A stretch of DNA of 64,000 nucleotides from Kitasatospora sp. NBC_00458 (GTDB lineage: Bacteria > Actinomycetota > Actinomycetes > Streptomycetales > Streptomycetaceae), in NCBI RefSeq assembly GCF_036013975.1, contig NZ_CP107904.1, positions 4,651,001-4,715,000 on the forward strand, in the 5' to 3' direction. The notes under the pieces were generated by a model that ran no database searches, was not told the DNA's origin, and worked only from the letters and a program-made list of their open reading frames with translations. Positions 27,267 through 37,852 of this stretch are shown one piece after another (the first letter of the stretch is position 1; each line of letters opens with the position of its first letter). The position numbers and the translations under genes are program-made.

Positions 27267-28655
27267 ATGGCGTCGTCACCCCCCAGCCCAGCGGCCGGAC
27301 CGGCGGTCTCGTTCCGGCGCGACCTCGGCGAGTGGCGGATCGTGCTCGTCGCCTGGCGGCTGCTGGTGCTGCAGGCCTCCCACCCGGCCGTCGGGGCCGG
27401 GATGGCCGAGCACTCCACCTACCGGGGCCACCCGTGGCGCCGGATCGAGCACACCCTCGGCAGCGGACGGCGGCTGTTCCAGGCGGACGAGGAGCAGCTG
27501 TGGCGCGAGGTCCAGCGCCTCGACCGGGCGCACCGGCGGATCCGCGGCACCGCAGGGGACGGCCGCGCGTACGACGCCCACGACCCGGCCACCCGGGCCT
27601 GGGTGCTGCTCACCCTCTTCGAATCGGTCGCCGCCATGCGGGAGTTGGGCGGCGACCCGTACAGCCCTGACGAACTGGAGGAGCTGTACCGGGAGTTCAC
27701 CGGGATCGCGGGCGTGTTCGGGCTGTCCGACGGGGTGTTGCCGCCGACCGCCGCCGACCTGCCGGCCTACCTGGTCCGCACGGCCTCCGAGGAGCTGGAG
27801 TTCACCGAGGCGGCCCGGTACCTGCTGTACGACATGCTGCACGAGGCGCCCTGCCCGCGGCGGTTGCGGTTCCTCGGCCCGGTCGGCTGGCGACTGGCGC
27901 GGGCGGTGATCGGCCGGCTGGTGACCGCGCTGACCGTCGCCGACCTCCCGCCGGTCTACCGGGCGCGGTTCGGCCTGGTCCGCACCCGTCGTGCGGCCGT
28001 CCTCTCCCGGCTGCTGCACCACGGCGGGCGCGTCGTGATGACCGGGCTGCCGGACCGCTTCCGCTACCGGTCCGCCGCGGGCCGGCCGCCCGCGAAGCCC
28101 GGGCGGCCGTCCGGCCGGGACACCCGGCCGCCCCGGCTGGACCGGTTCTTCCGGGAGGTCCTCGACCAGACCGGGGACGGCCACCTGACCGCCCGCGACC
28201 TCCAGGCGATGGCGCACAACGTCTGCTGGCGGCTGGAGCTCTCGGAGGAGGGCGAGTCGCGGGTGTACGCCGCGTTCGAGGGCTGGTGGGAGCAGCTGCG
28301 CGCGACCATGGACGCCGACGGGGACGGCCGGATCAGCCGGACCGAGTTCGTCGCGGCGACCCTGGCCGGCTGCGACCGGGACCCGGCCTACCTGGAGGGC
28401 GGGCTGCTCCCCGCGCTGCGGGCCGTGCTGGCCGCGGCCGACACCGACCAGGACGGCCGGCTGGACTTCGCGGAGTACCGCGTGATGTTCGGCGGCCGTC
28501 GTGTCCATCCGGCGGAACTCTCGCACGGGTTCCGGCAGTTGGACACCGACGGCGACGGCGTCATCACGGCGGAGGAGTTCCTCCGGGCGTTCGTCGACTT
28601 CTTCACCGCCCGCGCCCCCTCGGCCCCCGGCACCCAGCTCCTCGGCCGGGCGTAG
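27267..28655 (+). CDS. DUF2236 (MpaB/Lcp-type) oxygenase fused to four EF-hands
   Basis: 462 aa from ATG 27267 with GGAGAG upstream. Residues of about 10-260 match the DUF2236 oxygenase family (QASHPAVGAGMAEHSTYRGH, HDPATRAWVLLTLFES and SEELEFTEAARYLLYDML), whose characterised members are b-heme latex-clearing and MpaB-type enzymes. Residues of about 290-455 form a calerythrin-like domain with EF loops at 300 (DQTGDGHL), 349 (DADGDGRI), 392 (DTDQDGRL) and 426 (DTDGDGVI). Loops 2-4 are canonical; loop 1 has Thr at position 3. A Pro/Arg linker joins the halves. Calcium control of an oxygenase is inferred. Confidence 0.85.
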   Translation: MASSPPSPAAGPAVSFRRDLGEWRIVLVAWRLLVLQASHPAVGAGMAEHSTYRGHPWRRIEHTLGSGRRLFQADEEQLWREVQRLDRAHRRIRGTAGDGRAYDAHDPATRAWVLLTLFESVAAMRELGGDPYSPDELEELYREFTGIAGVFGLSDGVLPPTAADLPAYLVRTASEELEFTEAARYLLYDMLHEAPCPRRLRFLGPVGWRLARAVIGRLVTALTVADLPPVYRARFGLVRTRRAAVLSRLLHHGGRVVMTGLPDRFRYRSAAGRPPAKPGRPSGRDTRPPRLDRFFREVLDQTGDGHLTARDLQAMAHNVCWRLELSEEGESRVYAAFEGWWEQLRATMDADGDGRISRTEFVAATLAGCDRDPAYLEGGLLPALRAVLAAADTDQDGRLDFAEYRVMFGGRRVHPAELSHGFRQLDTDGDGVITAEEFLRAFVDFFTARAPSAPGTQLLGRA

Positions 28656-28787
28656 CGGGGGAGCCGGGCGCAGCCCGCGGGCCCGGACCGCGGCCCCGGT
28701 CGGCGCGGGGGCGGCGTGCTCCGGATGGTCCGGTTCGGGAGGGCCGGCGGCTGTCAATGCGCCGGATCGTCCAAGAGCGCCTCCCCA

Positions 28788-28818
28788 CCCGCCCGGCCGC
28801 TCGTTGTGGCCGGGCGGG
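28788..28818 (+). terminator. terminator after the DUF2236-EF-hand gene
   Basis: An 11-bp perfect stem (CCCGCCCGGCC with GGCCGGGCGGG) and a 9-nt loop. Confidence 0.65.
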
Positions 28819-28916
28819 CGGCTTCGCAGACTGTGCGCACGGCATCACCGCCGCTCAGTAGCCGGTATCACGCACCCCGCCCGCAAATCACCCGTAAGGA
28901 TGATGGATACTGACCC

Positions 28917-28940
28917 TTGTGAACGTGTTCACGTTCACAA
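28917..28940. promoter_or_regulatory. Rex operator (ROP) upstream of cydA
   Basis: A 24-bp near-perfect palindrome (22 of 24) reads TTGTGAACGTG then TTCACGTTCACAA. It contains TGTGAACGTGTTCACG, one base off the Streptomyces Rex consensus TGTGAACNNNTTCACA. A GATACT -10-like hexamer (28906-28911) would put the transcription start on the operator, which fits repression by the NADH-sensing regulator Rex. cydABCD is a known Rex target. Confidence 0.88.
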
Positions 28941-29033
28941 GCGGACAAGCTTGCGCGGTTCGGCAACGGTCTACGGCTATAGATGAAGTTTGTCCTAAAT
29001 GTGACCTCATGGGTCGGTTGGAGAGAGGGCGAC

Positions 29034-30578
29034 GTGGAACTGGCAATCGCTCACGAGACCATCGCGCGATGGCAATTCGGCATCACCACCGTCTACCACT
29101 TCCTCTTCGTCCCGCTCACCATCAGCCTCGCCGCCATCGTGGCCGGGCTGGAGACCGCCTGGGTGCGGACGGACAAGGAGAAGTACTTCCACGCCACCAA
29201 GTTCTGGGGCAAGCTCTTCCTGATCAACATCGCCATGGGCGTGGTCACCGGCATCGTCCAGGAGTTCCAGTTCGGCATGAACTGGTCCGACTACTCCCGC
29301 TTCGTCGGCGACGTCTTCGGCGCCCCGCTCGCGATGGAGGCGCTGATCGCCTTCTTCTTCGAGTCGACCTTCATCGGGCTCTGGATCTTCGGCTGGGACA
29401 AGCTGCCGAGGAAGCTGCACTGCGCCTGCATGTGGATGGTGTCGCTCGGCACCGTGCTCTCCGCCTACTTCATCCTGGCGGCCAACTCCTGGATGCAGCA
29501 CCCGGTGGGCTACACCGTCGACCCGGTCACCGGGAAGGCCCAGCTCACCGACATCGTCCGGGTGCTCTTCCAGGACACCACCGTCACCGTGGTGCTGCAC
29601 ACCCTGACCGCCGCCTTCCTCACCGGCGCGGCGTTCATGGTCGGCATCGCCTCGTTCCACCTCTGGAAGGCCAAGCGCAAGCCGGAGACGGCCGACGTCA
29701 AGAAGGTCGCCGTGATGCGGACCTCGCTGCGGCTCGGCCTCGTCCTCGCGGTGGTCTTCGGCCTGGGCACCGCCCTCAGCGGCGACTCGCTCGCCAAGGT
29801 GATGTTCCGCCAGCAGCCGATGAAGATGGCCGCCGCCGAGGCGCTCTGGGACACCCAGGCCCCCGCGCCGTTCTCGATCTTCGCGGTCGGCGACGTCGGC
29901 AAGGGCCACAACTCGGTGGAGCTGGAGATCCCCGGGATACTGTCCTTCCTCGCCAACAGCGACTTCAGCTCGTCCGTCCCCGGCATCAACGACACCGCGA
30001 ACGCCGAGGCCGCCAAGTACGGCGGCGACCCGAAGGACTACATCCCCAGCATCTTCGTGACCTACTGGGGCTTCCGCCTCATGATCGGCTTCGGGATGAC
30101 CTCCTTCGTGGCGGGGGCGATCGGCCTCTGGACCACCCGGAGGAAGTGGCTGGTGGCACCGGAGTTCCGGACCGGGGACACCGAGGTGCCGAGACTGATG
30201 CTCACCCCCGGGCGCGAACTCGGTCCGTTCCTCACCAAGTGGAGCTGGCGGATCGGCATCCTCACCATGGGCTTCCCGCTGATCGCCAACAGCTTCGGCT
30301 GGATCTTCACCGAGATGGGCCGTCAGCCCTGGGCGGTGTTCGGGCTGATGACCACCGCGAGCGCGGTCTCGCCGAACGTGAGCGTCGGCACCCAGATCGG
30401 TGCGCTGGCCACCTTCACCACCCTGTACGCGATCCTCGCCGTCGTCGAGGTGCGGCTGCTGGTCAAGTACGCCAAGGCCGGTCCGGTGACCTCCGAGCAA
30501 CCGCCCACCGAGGACCCGACGCTGCGCGGCCCGTCCTCGGACGACGACGCCGACAAGCCGCTCGCCTTCGCCTACTGA
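29034..30578 (+). CDS. cydA: cytochrome bd quinol oxidase subunit I
   Basis: 514 aa. I chose GTG 29034 because GGAGAGAGGG lies 5 nt upstream and it gives the usual N-terminus (ELAIAHETIARWQFGITTVY). Heme-ligand regions are visible: His in TTVYHFLFVP, His in VTVVLHTLTAAFLTG and Met in FRLMIGFGM. The conserved quinol-site segment FTEMGRQPW is present. The subunit carries hemes b558, b595 and d, and with CydB reduces O2 to water. The leader from the Rex site to the start is about 95 nt. Confidence 0.97.
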   Translation: MELAIAHETIARWQFGITTVYHFLFVPLTISLAAIVAGLETAWVRTDKEKYFHATKFWGKLFLINIAMGVVTGIVQEFQFGMNWSDYSRFVGDVFGAPLAMEALIAFFFESTFIGLWIFGWDKLPRKLHCACMWMVSLGTVLSAYFILAANSWMQHPVGYTVDPVTGKAQLTDIVRVLFQDTTVTVVLHTLTAAFLTGAAFMVGIASFHLWKAKRKPETADVKKVAVMRTSLRLGLVLAVVFGLGTALSGDSLAKVMFRQQPMKMAAAEALWDTQAPAPFSIFAVGDVGKGHNSVELEIPGILSFLANSDFSSSVPGINDTANAEAAKYGGDPKDYIPSIFVTYWGFRLMIGFGMTSFVAGAIGLWTTRRKWLVAPEFRTGDTEVPRLMLTPGRELGPFLTKWSWRIGILTMGFPLIANSFGWIFTEMGRQPWAVFGLMTTASAVSPNVSVGTQIGALATFTTLYAILAVVEVRLLVKYAKAGPVTSEQPPTEDPTLRGPSSDDDADKPLAFAY

Positions 30579-30591
30579 GGACCGGTAGACC

Positions 30592-31617
<1,026 letters not shown>

Positions 31618-31621
31618 CGCC

Positions 31622-34600
31622 GTGAAGCCGGTCGACCCCCGACTCCTCGGGTACGCCCGCACCACCCGCGCCTTCCTCGCCGGATCGGTCCTGCTCGGCG
31701 GGGCCGGCGCGGCCCTGGTGGTCCTCCAGGCGAGCCTGATCGCCGAGATCGTGGTCCGCGGCTTCCAGCAGCGGGCCGGGCTCGACGAACTCGGCACACC
31801 GCTGGTGCTGCTCGTCCTCACCGCGGTCGGCCGCGGGCTGGTCGGCTGGCTCACCGAACTGACCGCGCACCGGTCCGTCGCCCGGGTGAAGTCCACCCTG
31901 CGGCGCCGGCTGCTCGACCACGCCACCGCGCTCGGCCCGGCCTACCTGGCGGGCCGGCGCACCGGCGAACTCACCACCCTCGCGACCCGGGGCGTCGACG
32001 CGCTCGACGACTACTTCGCCCGCTACCTCCCGCAGCTGGCGCTCGCCGTCGTCGTCCCGGTGATCGTGCTGCTGCGGATCGTCGGCGCCGACTTCACCTC
32101 CGCCGCGATCATCGCCGGCACGCTTCCGCTGATCCCGCTCTTCATGGTGCTGATCGGCATGGCCACCCAGGCCCGGATGGACCGGCAGTGGTCCGCCCTG
32201 TCCCGGCTCTCGCACCACTTCCTGGACGTGGTCGCCGGCCTCCCCACGCTCAAGGTGTTCAACCGGGCCCGCGCCCAGGCCGCCACCGTCGCCCGGATCA
32301 CCGCCGACTACCGCCGGGCCACCCTGCGCACCCTGCGGATCGCCTTCATCTCCTCGTTCGCGCTGGAGCTGCTCTCCACCCTCTCGGTCGCGCTGGTCGC
32401 GGTCTCGATCGGCTTCCGGCTGGTCGACGGCACGCTCGACCTGCAGACCGGGCTGATGATCCTGATCCTCGCCCCCGAGGTCTACTTCCCGATCCGGCAG
32501 GTCGGCGCGCTCTACCACTCCAGCGTCGAGGGCCTCACCGCCGCCGACGAGATCTTCCGGGTCCTGGAGACGGAGCGACCCGCCGCCGGCACCGCCCCGG
32601 CGCCCGCCCTGGCCGGGGCGACCCTCCGGCTCGACGGGCTCACCGTGGCCTACCCCGGCCGCACCGCGCCCGCCCTGGACGACGCCTCGCTCACCCTGCG
32701 CCCGGGCGAGACCGTCGCCCTCACCGGCCCGAGCGGCGCCGGCAAGTCCACCCTGCTCGGCGTCCTGCTCGGCCTCACCGCGCCGGACGCCGGCAGCGTC
32801 CGGATCACCGCCGCCGACGGCCGGACGCACGACCTCGCCGACCTCGCGCCGGAGAGCTGGCAGCGGCAGATCGCCTGGGTGCCGCAGCACCCGTACCTGT
32901 TCGCCGGCACCGTCGCCGAGAACCTGGCGCTCCACCGGCCCGACGCCGCCGACGCCGAACTGCGGGAGGCCCTGCGGGCCGCGCACGCCCTCGACTTCGT
33001 GGAACGCCTGCCGCAGGGACTCGCCACCGTGCTCGGCGAGGACGGCGCGGGACTCTCCGCCGGGCAGCGGCAGCGGCTCGCCCTCGCCCGGGTGCTGCTC
33101 GCCGACGACCGCCCGCTCGTCCTGCTCGACGAGCCGACCGCCAACCTGGACGGCGAGTCCGAGGCGGCGGTCGTCGGGACCGTCCGGGCGCTGGCCGCAG
33201 ACCCGGCGCGCACCGTGCTGCTGGTCGCGCACCGCCCCGCGCTGCTGGCGGCGGCCGACCGGCGGGTCCGGCTGGCGGGCCCGGCCGCGGGGCCCGCCGA
33301 CGGGTCGGCCGCCGGACCCGCCGTCCCGGCCCGGGCCGCGGTGCCCGCCCACCGGGACCGGCCCACGCCGGAGGCGCCGCCGGAGGACGACGCACCCGGC
33401 GCGGAGGCCGTCCGGCCCCGGCTGGCGCTCTCCGTCCTGCTCGGCGCGCTCGCCCTCGGCTGCGCCGTCGCCCTGATGGCCACCTCCGGCTACCTCATCT
33501 CCTACGCCTCCGAGATGCCGCCCGTCCTCTACCTGATGATGGCCGTCACCTCCGTCCGGGCCTTCGGCATCGGCCGCAGCGTCTTCCGCTACGCCGAGCG
33601 GCTGGTCTCGCACGACGCCGTGCTGCGCACCCTCGGCACCCTGCGCGCCGCCGTCCACCGCAAGCTCACCGTGCTCGCCCCGGCCGGGCTGCCCGCCTTC
33701 CGGCGCGGCGACCTGCTCTCCCGGCTGGTCGCCGACGTCGACGCCGTCCAGGACCACTACCTGCGCTGGCGGCTGCCGGCCGCCGTGGCCGCCCTGGTGT
33801 CGCTGGCCGCGGCGCTGGCGATGGGGGCCTTCCTGCCCGCCGCCGGGCTGGTCCTCGGGCTGGGCCTGCTGCTGGCCGGCGCCGTCGTCCCCGCACTGGC
33901 CGCCCGCTGGTCGGCAGGCGCCGAGCGCCGGCAGGCGCCCGCCCGGGGCCGGCTGGCCACCGCCGTGGTCGACGCGCTCAGCGGGACGGCCGAGCTCACC
34001 GTCGCCGGAGCGCTGCCCGGCCGGCTCGCCGCCGTCCGCGCCGCCGACGCCACCCTGACCGGCCTGGCCGCCCGCTCGGCCGCCACCGCCGCGCTCGGCA
34101 CCGGCCTGATCTCGCTGCTCACCGGCCTCACGGTGGCCGCCGCCGCGGCCGTCGGCCTGCAGGGCGTCCGGGCGGGCACGCTGGCGCCGGTCTGCCTGGC
34201 GGTGGTCGTGCTGACCCCGCTGGCGGCCTTCGAAGCGGTCACCGGGATGCCGCTCGCCGTCCAGGCCCGCCGGCGCAGCAGGGCCGCCGCGGCCCGGCTC
34301 GCCGAGGTGCTGGACGCGCCGCCCGCCGTCGCCGAGCCCGCCGCCCCGGCGGCGCTGCCGGAGCGGCCGTTCCCGATCGCGGTCCGCGGGCTGACCGCCC
34401 GGCACCCCGGGCAGCAGGCCGACGCGCTGGCCGGCGTCGACCTGGACCTCACCGCCGGGCGGCGGATCGCGGTGGTCGGCGCGTCCGGCTCCGGCAAGAC
34501 GACGCTCGCCCAGGCGCTGCTCCGCTTCCTGGACCAGAGCTCCGGCAGCGTCGTGCTCGCCGCGGGCCGTCCACAGGCTGTGGACAGCCGGGCGCTCGCC

Positions 34601-35149
34601 GGGGACGACGTCCGCCGGGTGATCGGCCTCTGCGCCCAGGACGCACACGTCTTCGACAGCTCGCTCCGGGAGAACCTGCGCCTCGCCCGGCCCTCGGCGG
34701 GCGAGGAGGAGCTGTGCGCCGCCCTGGCCGCCGCCCGGCTGCTGGACTGGACGCGGACCCTGCCGGACGGGCTGGACACCATGGTCGGGGAGCACGGCGC
34801 CCGCCTCTCCGGCGGCCAGCGGCAGCGGCTGGCCCTGGCGAGGGCGCTGCTCGCGGACTTCCCGGTGCTGGTCCTGGACGAGCCCGCGGAGCACCTGGAC
34901 CTGCCCACCGCGGACGCGCTCACCGCCGACCTGCTGTCCGCCACGGCGGGGCGGACGACGGTCCTGATCACCCACCGGCTGGCCGGGCTGGACGACTCGA
35001 CGGTGGACGAGGTGCTGGTACTGGACGGCGGCCGGGTGGTCGAGCGGGGCGGGTGGTCGGAGCTGCTGGCGGTGCCGGACGGGCGGCTGCGGGCGATGCG
35101 GGAGCGCGAGCGGGAGGCGGACGGGCTGCTGGTGCCGGTGGCGGCCTGA
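31622..35149 (+). CDS. cydCD: fused CydD-CydC heterodimeric-type ABC exporter
   Basis: 1,175 aa, equal to a CydD and a CydC half-transporter joined in one chain, as in other Streptomyces. Half 1: six helices (about 1-310), Walker A GPSGAGKST, variant signature LSAGQRQRLALARVLL, Walker B LVLLDEPTANLD. Half 2 (about 595 on): six helices, Walker A GASGSGKTT, signature LSGGQRQRLALARALL, Walker B LVLDEPAEHLD. An Ala/Pro linker lies at about 555-590. CydDC exports thiols or heme-related reductant needed for cytochrome bd assembly. GTG start 4 bp after cydB. Confidence 0.95.
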   Translation: MKPVDPRLLGYARTTRAFLAGSVLLGGAGAALVVLQASLIAEIVVRGFQQRAGLDELGTPLVLLVLTAVGRGLVGWLTELTAHRSVARVKSTLRRRLLDHATALGPAYLAGRRTGELTTLATRGVDALDDYFARYLPQLALAVVVPVIVLLRIVGADFTSAAIIAGTLPLIPLFMVLIGMATQARMDRQWSALSRLSHHFLDVVAGLPTLKVFNRARAQAATVARITADYRRATLRTLRIAFISSFALELLSTLSVALVAVSIGFRLVDGTLDLQTGLMILILAPEVYFPIRQVGALYHSSVEGLTAADEIFRVLETERPAAGTAPAPALAGATLRLDGLTVAYPGRTAPALDDASLTLRPGETVALTGPSGAGKSTLLGVLLGLTAPDAGSVRITAADGRTHDLADLAPESWQRQIAWVPQHPYLFAGTVAENLALHRPDAADAELREALRAAHALDFVERLPQGLATVLGEDGAGLSAGQRQRLALARVLLADDRPLVLLDEPTANLDGESEAAVVGTVRALAADPARTVLLVAHRPALLAAADRRVRLAGPAAGPADGSAAGPAVPARAAVPAHRDRPTPEAPPEDDAPGAEAVRPRLALSVLLGALALGCAVALMATSGYLISYASEMPPVLYLMMAVTSVRAFGIGRSVFRYAERLVSHDAVLRTLGTLRAAVHRKLTVLAPAGLPAFRRGDLLSRLVADVDAVQDHYLRWRLPAAVAALVSLAAALAMGAFLPAAGLVLGLGLLLAGAVVPALAARWSAGAERRQAPARGRLATAVVDALSGTAELTVAGALPGRLAAVRAADATLTGLAARSAATAALGTGLISLLTGLTVAAAAAVGLQGVRAGTLAPVCLAVVVLTPLAAFEAVTGMPLAVQARRRSRAAAARLAEVLDAPPAVAEPAAPAALPERPFPIAVRGLTARHPGQQADALAGVDLDLTAGRRIAVVGASGSGKTTLAQALLRFLDQSSGSVVLAAGRPQAVDSRALAGDDVRRVIGLCAQDAHVFDSSLRENLRLARPSAGEEELCAALAAARLLDWTRTLPDGLDTMVGEHGARLSGGQRQRLALARALLADFPVLVLDEPAEHLDLPTADALTADLLSATAGRTTVLITHRLAGLDDSTVDEVLVLDGGRVVERGGWSELLAVPDGRLRAMREREREADGLLVPVAA

Positions 35150-35207
35150 TCATCCGATCGTCGCGTCGCTACTTCGGCGGAAAACCGTACAAACTACGCT
35201 CGTCACC

Positions 35208-37217
35208 ATGGACCCCACGCCATCCCTGCCCGACCCCGCGGTTCCCGCCGACCCCGCGGTGCCCGTTGTGCCCCCTGCGCCCGCCGTACCCGCCGGGCCC
35301 GCGGCTCCGGAGGCCTCGGCCGTGCCGGCCGCGCCCGCCGCGTCCGCCGCGCCCGCGGGACCTGCGGAGCCCGAGCCGGCGCCGACGGGGGCCGGGCCGA
35401 CGGGGGCCGGGCCGGGGCCCGACCCGGCACCGCACCGGGTGCCCGAGATCTCCTCGCTCGGCCTGGACACCCTGGTCACCGAGGTCGCCGAGCGGCTGCA
35501 GTCCGCCGCCGCCGTCACCGACCGGATGCAGCGGCTGCTGGAGGCCGTCGTCTCGGTCGGCGCCGGCCTCGACCTGCACGCCACCCTGCACCGGATCGCC
35601 ACCGGCGCCGCCGAGCTGGTCGACGCCCGGTACGCGGCCCTCGGGGTGATCGCCCCCGGCGGCCACGGGCTGTCCGACTTCATCCACGTGGGGATCGACG
35701 ACGCCACCGCCGCCGAGATCGGCGAGCTCCCGGTCGGCCGGGGCATCCTCGGCGCGCTGATCGACCGCCCCGAGCCGCTGCGGCTGAGCGACCTGGGCGC
35801 GGACGCGCGCTCGTACGGATTCCCGCCGCACCACCCGGCGATGAAGACCTTCCTCGGCGAGCCGATCCGGATCCGCGACGAGGTGTTCGGCAACCTCTAC
35901 CTGACGGAGAAGCAGGGCGGCGGCGCCTTCACCCCCGAGGACGAGCAGGTGGTGCACGCGCTGGCCGCGGCCGCCGGTGTCGCGATCGAGAACTCCCGCC
36001 TCTACGAGGAGGGCAGGCGCCGCGAGCGGTGGATCGCCGGGGCCGCCGCCGTCACCACCGCACTGCTCTCCACCGACGAGGCCGAGGTCGCGCTGACCGT
36101 CGCCGCCGAGCAGGTCCGGGAGCTCGCCGACGCCGCGCTCGGCATGATCCTGCTGCCGACCGCGGACGCCGACGCCGACACCGGGTCCGGCACCGGACCC
36201 GGCACCGCCCAGATGAGGGTCGCCCACGCCTCCGGGGAGGCCGCCGAGTTCGTCCGCGGCGAGCTGCTCCCGCCGGACAGCTTCGCCTCCCGGCTGCTGG
36301 AGGGCGAGAGCGTCCACCTCGACGACATGTCCACCGACCCGACCGTGGTGATCCGGCTCGCCCGCAGCTTCGGTCCGTCGCTCGCCGTGCCGATGGTCGC
36401 CGCCGGCCGGGTGCTCGGCGGCCTCTGCGTCTGGCGCCCGCGCGGGGCGGTGCCGTTCAGCGAGGCCGAGAAGCAGCTCGCCGAGACCTTCGCCTCGCAG
36501 GCCGCGCTGGCCCTGCGGCTCGCCGAGGGCCAGCGGGACCAGCAGCGGCTCGCCGTCTTCCAGGACCGCGACCGGATCGCCCGGGACCTGCACGACCTGG
36601 TGATCCAGCGGCTGTTCGCGACCGGGATGATGCTGGAGGGCGCGGCCCGGCGGGCCGTGGTGCCGGAGGTGAAGGTCCGGATCGGCCAGGCGGTGGACGA
36701 ACTGGACGCCACCATCCAGGAGGTCCGCACCACCATCTACGCCCTCCAGCACGACAACCACGGCGATGCTCCCGACACCCTGCGCACCAGGGTGCTGCGC
36801 GAGTGCAGCCAGGCCGCCGCGGCGCTCGGCTTCAAGCCGTCGGTCTCGTTCACGGGCCCGGTGGAGAGCCTGGTCGGCGAGAAGACCGGGCGTCAACTCC
36901 TGGCCGCTCTGCGCGAGATGCTCTCCAACACGGCGCGCCACGCGCGGGCGTCCCGGGTCGGTGTGGAGGTCGAGGCGACCGTGCACCTGGACGACGCCGG
37001 CCGCCCGGTGGGCGGCGACCCGGAGTCGCTCGACCGGGGCGGCCGTCCCGGCGTCCTGCTGACCGTCACCGACGACGGCGTCGGCATCCCCGAGGGCGGC
37101 CGGCGCAGCGGCCTGCGCAACCTGACCCGGCGTGCCGAGGCGCTCGGCGGGGACGCCTGGCACGAGCCCGGGCCGTACGGGAGGGGCACCCGGGTGCGGT
37201 GGACCGCCCGACTCTGA
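35208..37217 (+). CDS. GAF-domain sensor histidine kinase (NarL/DevS type)
   Basis: 669 aa. A Pro/Ala-rich leader of about 75 residues is followed by GAF 1 (about 105-265) and GAF 2 (about 280-445). HisKA_3 has His462 (RIARDLHDLVIQRLFATGMM), and HATPase has LREMLSNTARHARAS and TDDGVGIPEGG. It is a soluble DevS/DosS-like kinase, often a redox or gas sensor. No response regulator is adjacent. Placement right after cydABCD suggests oxygen or redox sensing. TACGCT (35195-35200) is 7 nt before the ATG with no ribosome site, so the transcript may be leaderless. Confidence 0.92.
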   Translation: MDPTPSLPDPAVPADPAVPVVPPAPAVPAGPAAPEASAVPAAPAASAAPAGPAEPEPAPTGAGPTGAGPGPDPAPHRVPEISSLGLDTLVTEVAERLQSAAAVTDRMQRLLEAVVSVGAGLDLHATLHRIATGAAELVDARYAALGVIAPGGHGLSDFIHVGIDDATAAEIGELPVGRGILGALIDRPEPLRLSDLGADARSYGFPPHHPAMKTFLGEPIRIRDEVFGNLYLTEKQGGGAFTPEDEQVVHALAAAAGVAIENSRLYEEGRRRERWIAGAAAVTTALLSTDEAEVALTVAAEQVRELADAALGMILLPTADADADTGSGTGPGTAQMRVAHASGEAAEFVRGELLPPDSFASRLLEGESVHLDDMSTDPTVVIRLARSFGPSLAVPMVAAGRVLGGLCVWRPRGAVPFSEAEKQLAETFASQAALALRLAEGQRDQQRLAVFQDRDRIARDLHDLVIQRLFATGMMLEGAARRAVVPEVKVRIGQAVDELDATIQEVRTTIYALQHDNHGDAPDTLRTRVLRECSQAAAALGFKPSVSFTGPVESLVGEKTGRQLLAALREMLSNTARHARASRVGVEVEATVHLDDAGRPVGGDPESLDRGGRPGVLLTVTDDGVGIPEGGRRSGLRNLTRRAEALGGDAWHEPGPYGRGTRVRWTARL

Positions 37218-37438
37218 ACACACGTCCAGGTGGTGGGCCCTGTTCGAACTGTTTGTGGACGGTGCGGAACGGCCCCGGGGGTGGTTGGCGCGCGGTTGGT
37301 GTGCACCCGGTGAAAGTTTAACGAGGGAGAACTTCGCGGCCAACGGAGCAAGTTGTGCATTTCCCGGCCTTCCGGGGGTCTCGTGTGCACACATAGCTTT
37401 ACTCCCGTCTCGGAGAGGTACCGGACTGTGGGGGAGCA

Positions 37439-37852
37439 GTGGACGCGTCGAACCGCGATCACACCGCAGCAGGGGTGAGTCGAGGGGGGTTTCGGGCGGA
37501 ACGTGCACCGGACGGGCGGTACCGCTGGCAGCTGAAGGCACCCAACGGCCGGGTCGTGGCCGTGACCCCGGCCGCGTACGACACGGCCGGGGAGGCGGAG
37601 CGCGGCTTCGACGGCTTACGGGCCGGGGCCGAGGGCCTCACCGCCCGGATCACGCACGTCCGGGACGGCATCGGGTGGGTCTGGGTCATCCCCGGCTCCC
37701 GCGCGCTGCCCGAAGTGCGGTCCAGCCGCGCCTACGAGCGGTACGCGACCTGCCAGAACGCCTTCCGCCGGTTCGTCGTGCTGCTCGCCAAGCAGCCGGC
37801 CCTCGAACTCCCGGACCGGGTAGCGACCCTGAGACTCCCCGATGGCCGCTGA
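37439..37852 (+). CDS. DUF1508/YegP-like small protein
   Basis: 137 aa from GTG 37439 with GGGGGAGCA upstream. The middle (RYRWQLKAPNGRVVAVTPAA, then DTAGEAERGFDGL) has the beta-beta-beta-alpha pattern of DUF1508 (YegP-like) repeats. It is cytoplasmic, with no signal peptide. Its 3' end overlaps the next gene by 11 bp, indicating translational coupling. The molecular role of the family is unknown. Confidence 0.65.
   Translation: MDASNRDHTAAGVSRGGFRAERAPDGRYRWQLKAPNGRVVAVTPAAYDTAGEAERGFDGLRAGAEGLTARITHVRDGIGWVWVIPGSRALPEVRSSRAYERYATCQNAFRRFVVLLAKQPALELPDRVATLRLPDGR

Noticed and set aside
37290..37330. GTGCACCCGGTGAAAG considered as a PHO box
   Set aside because: Only one GTTCACC-like half is recognisable; the 11-bp direct-repeat structure of Streptomyces PHO boxes is missing.
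35169..37541. 790-codon minus-strand frame opposite the GAF kinase
   Set aside because: It lacks any family motif, while the plus strand encodes complete GAF, HisKA_3 and HATPase domains.
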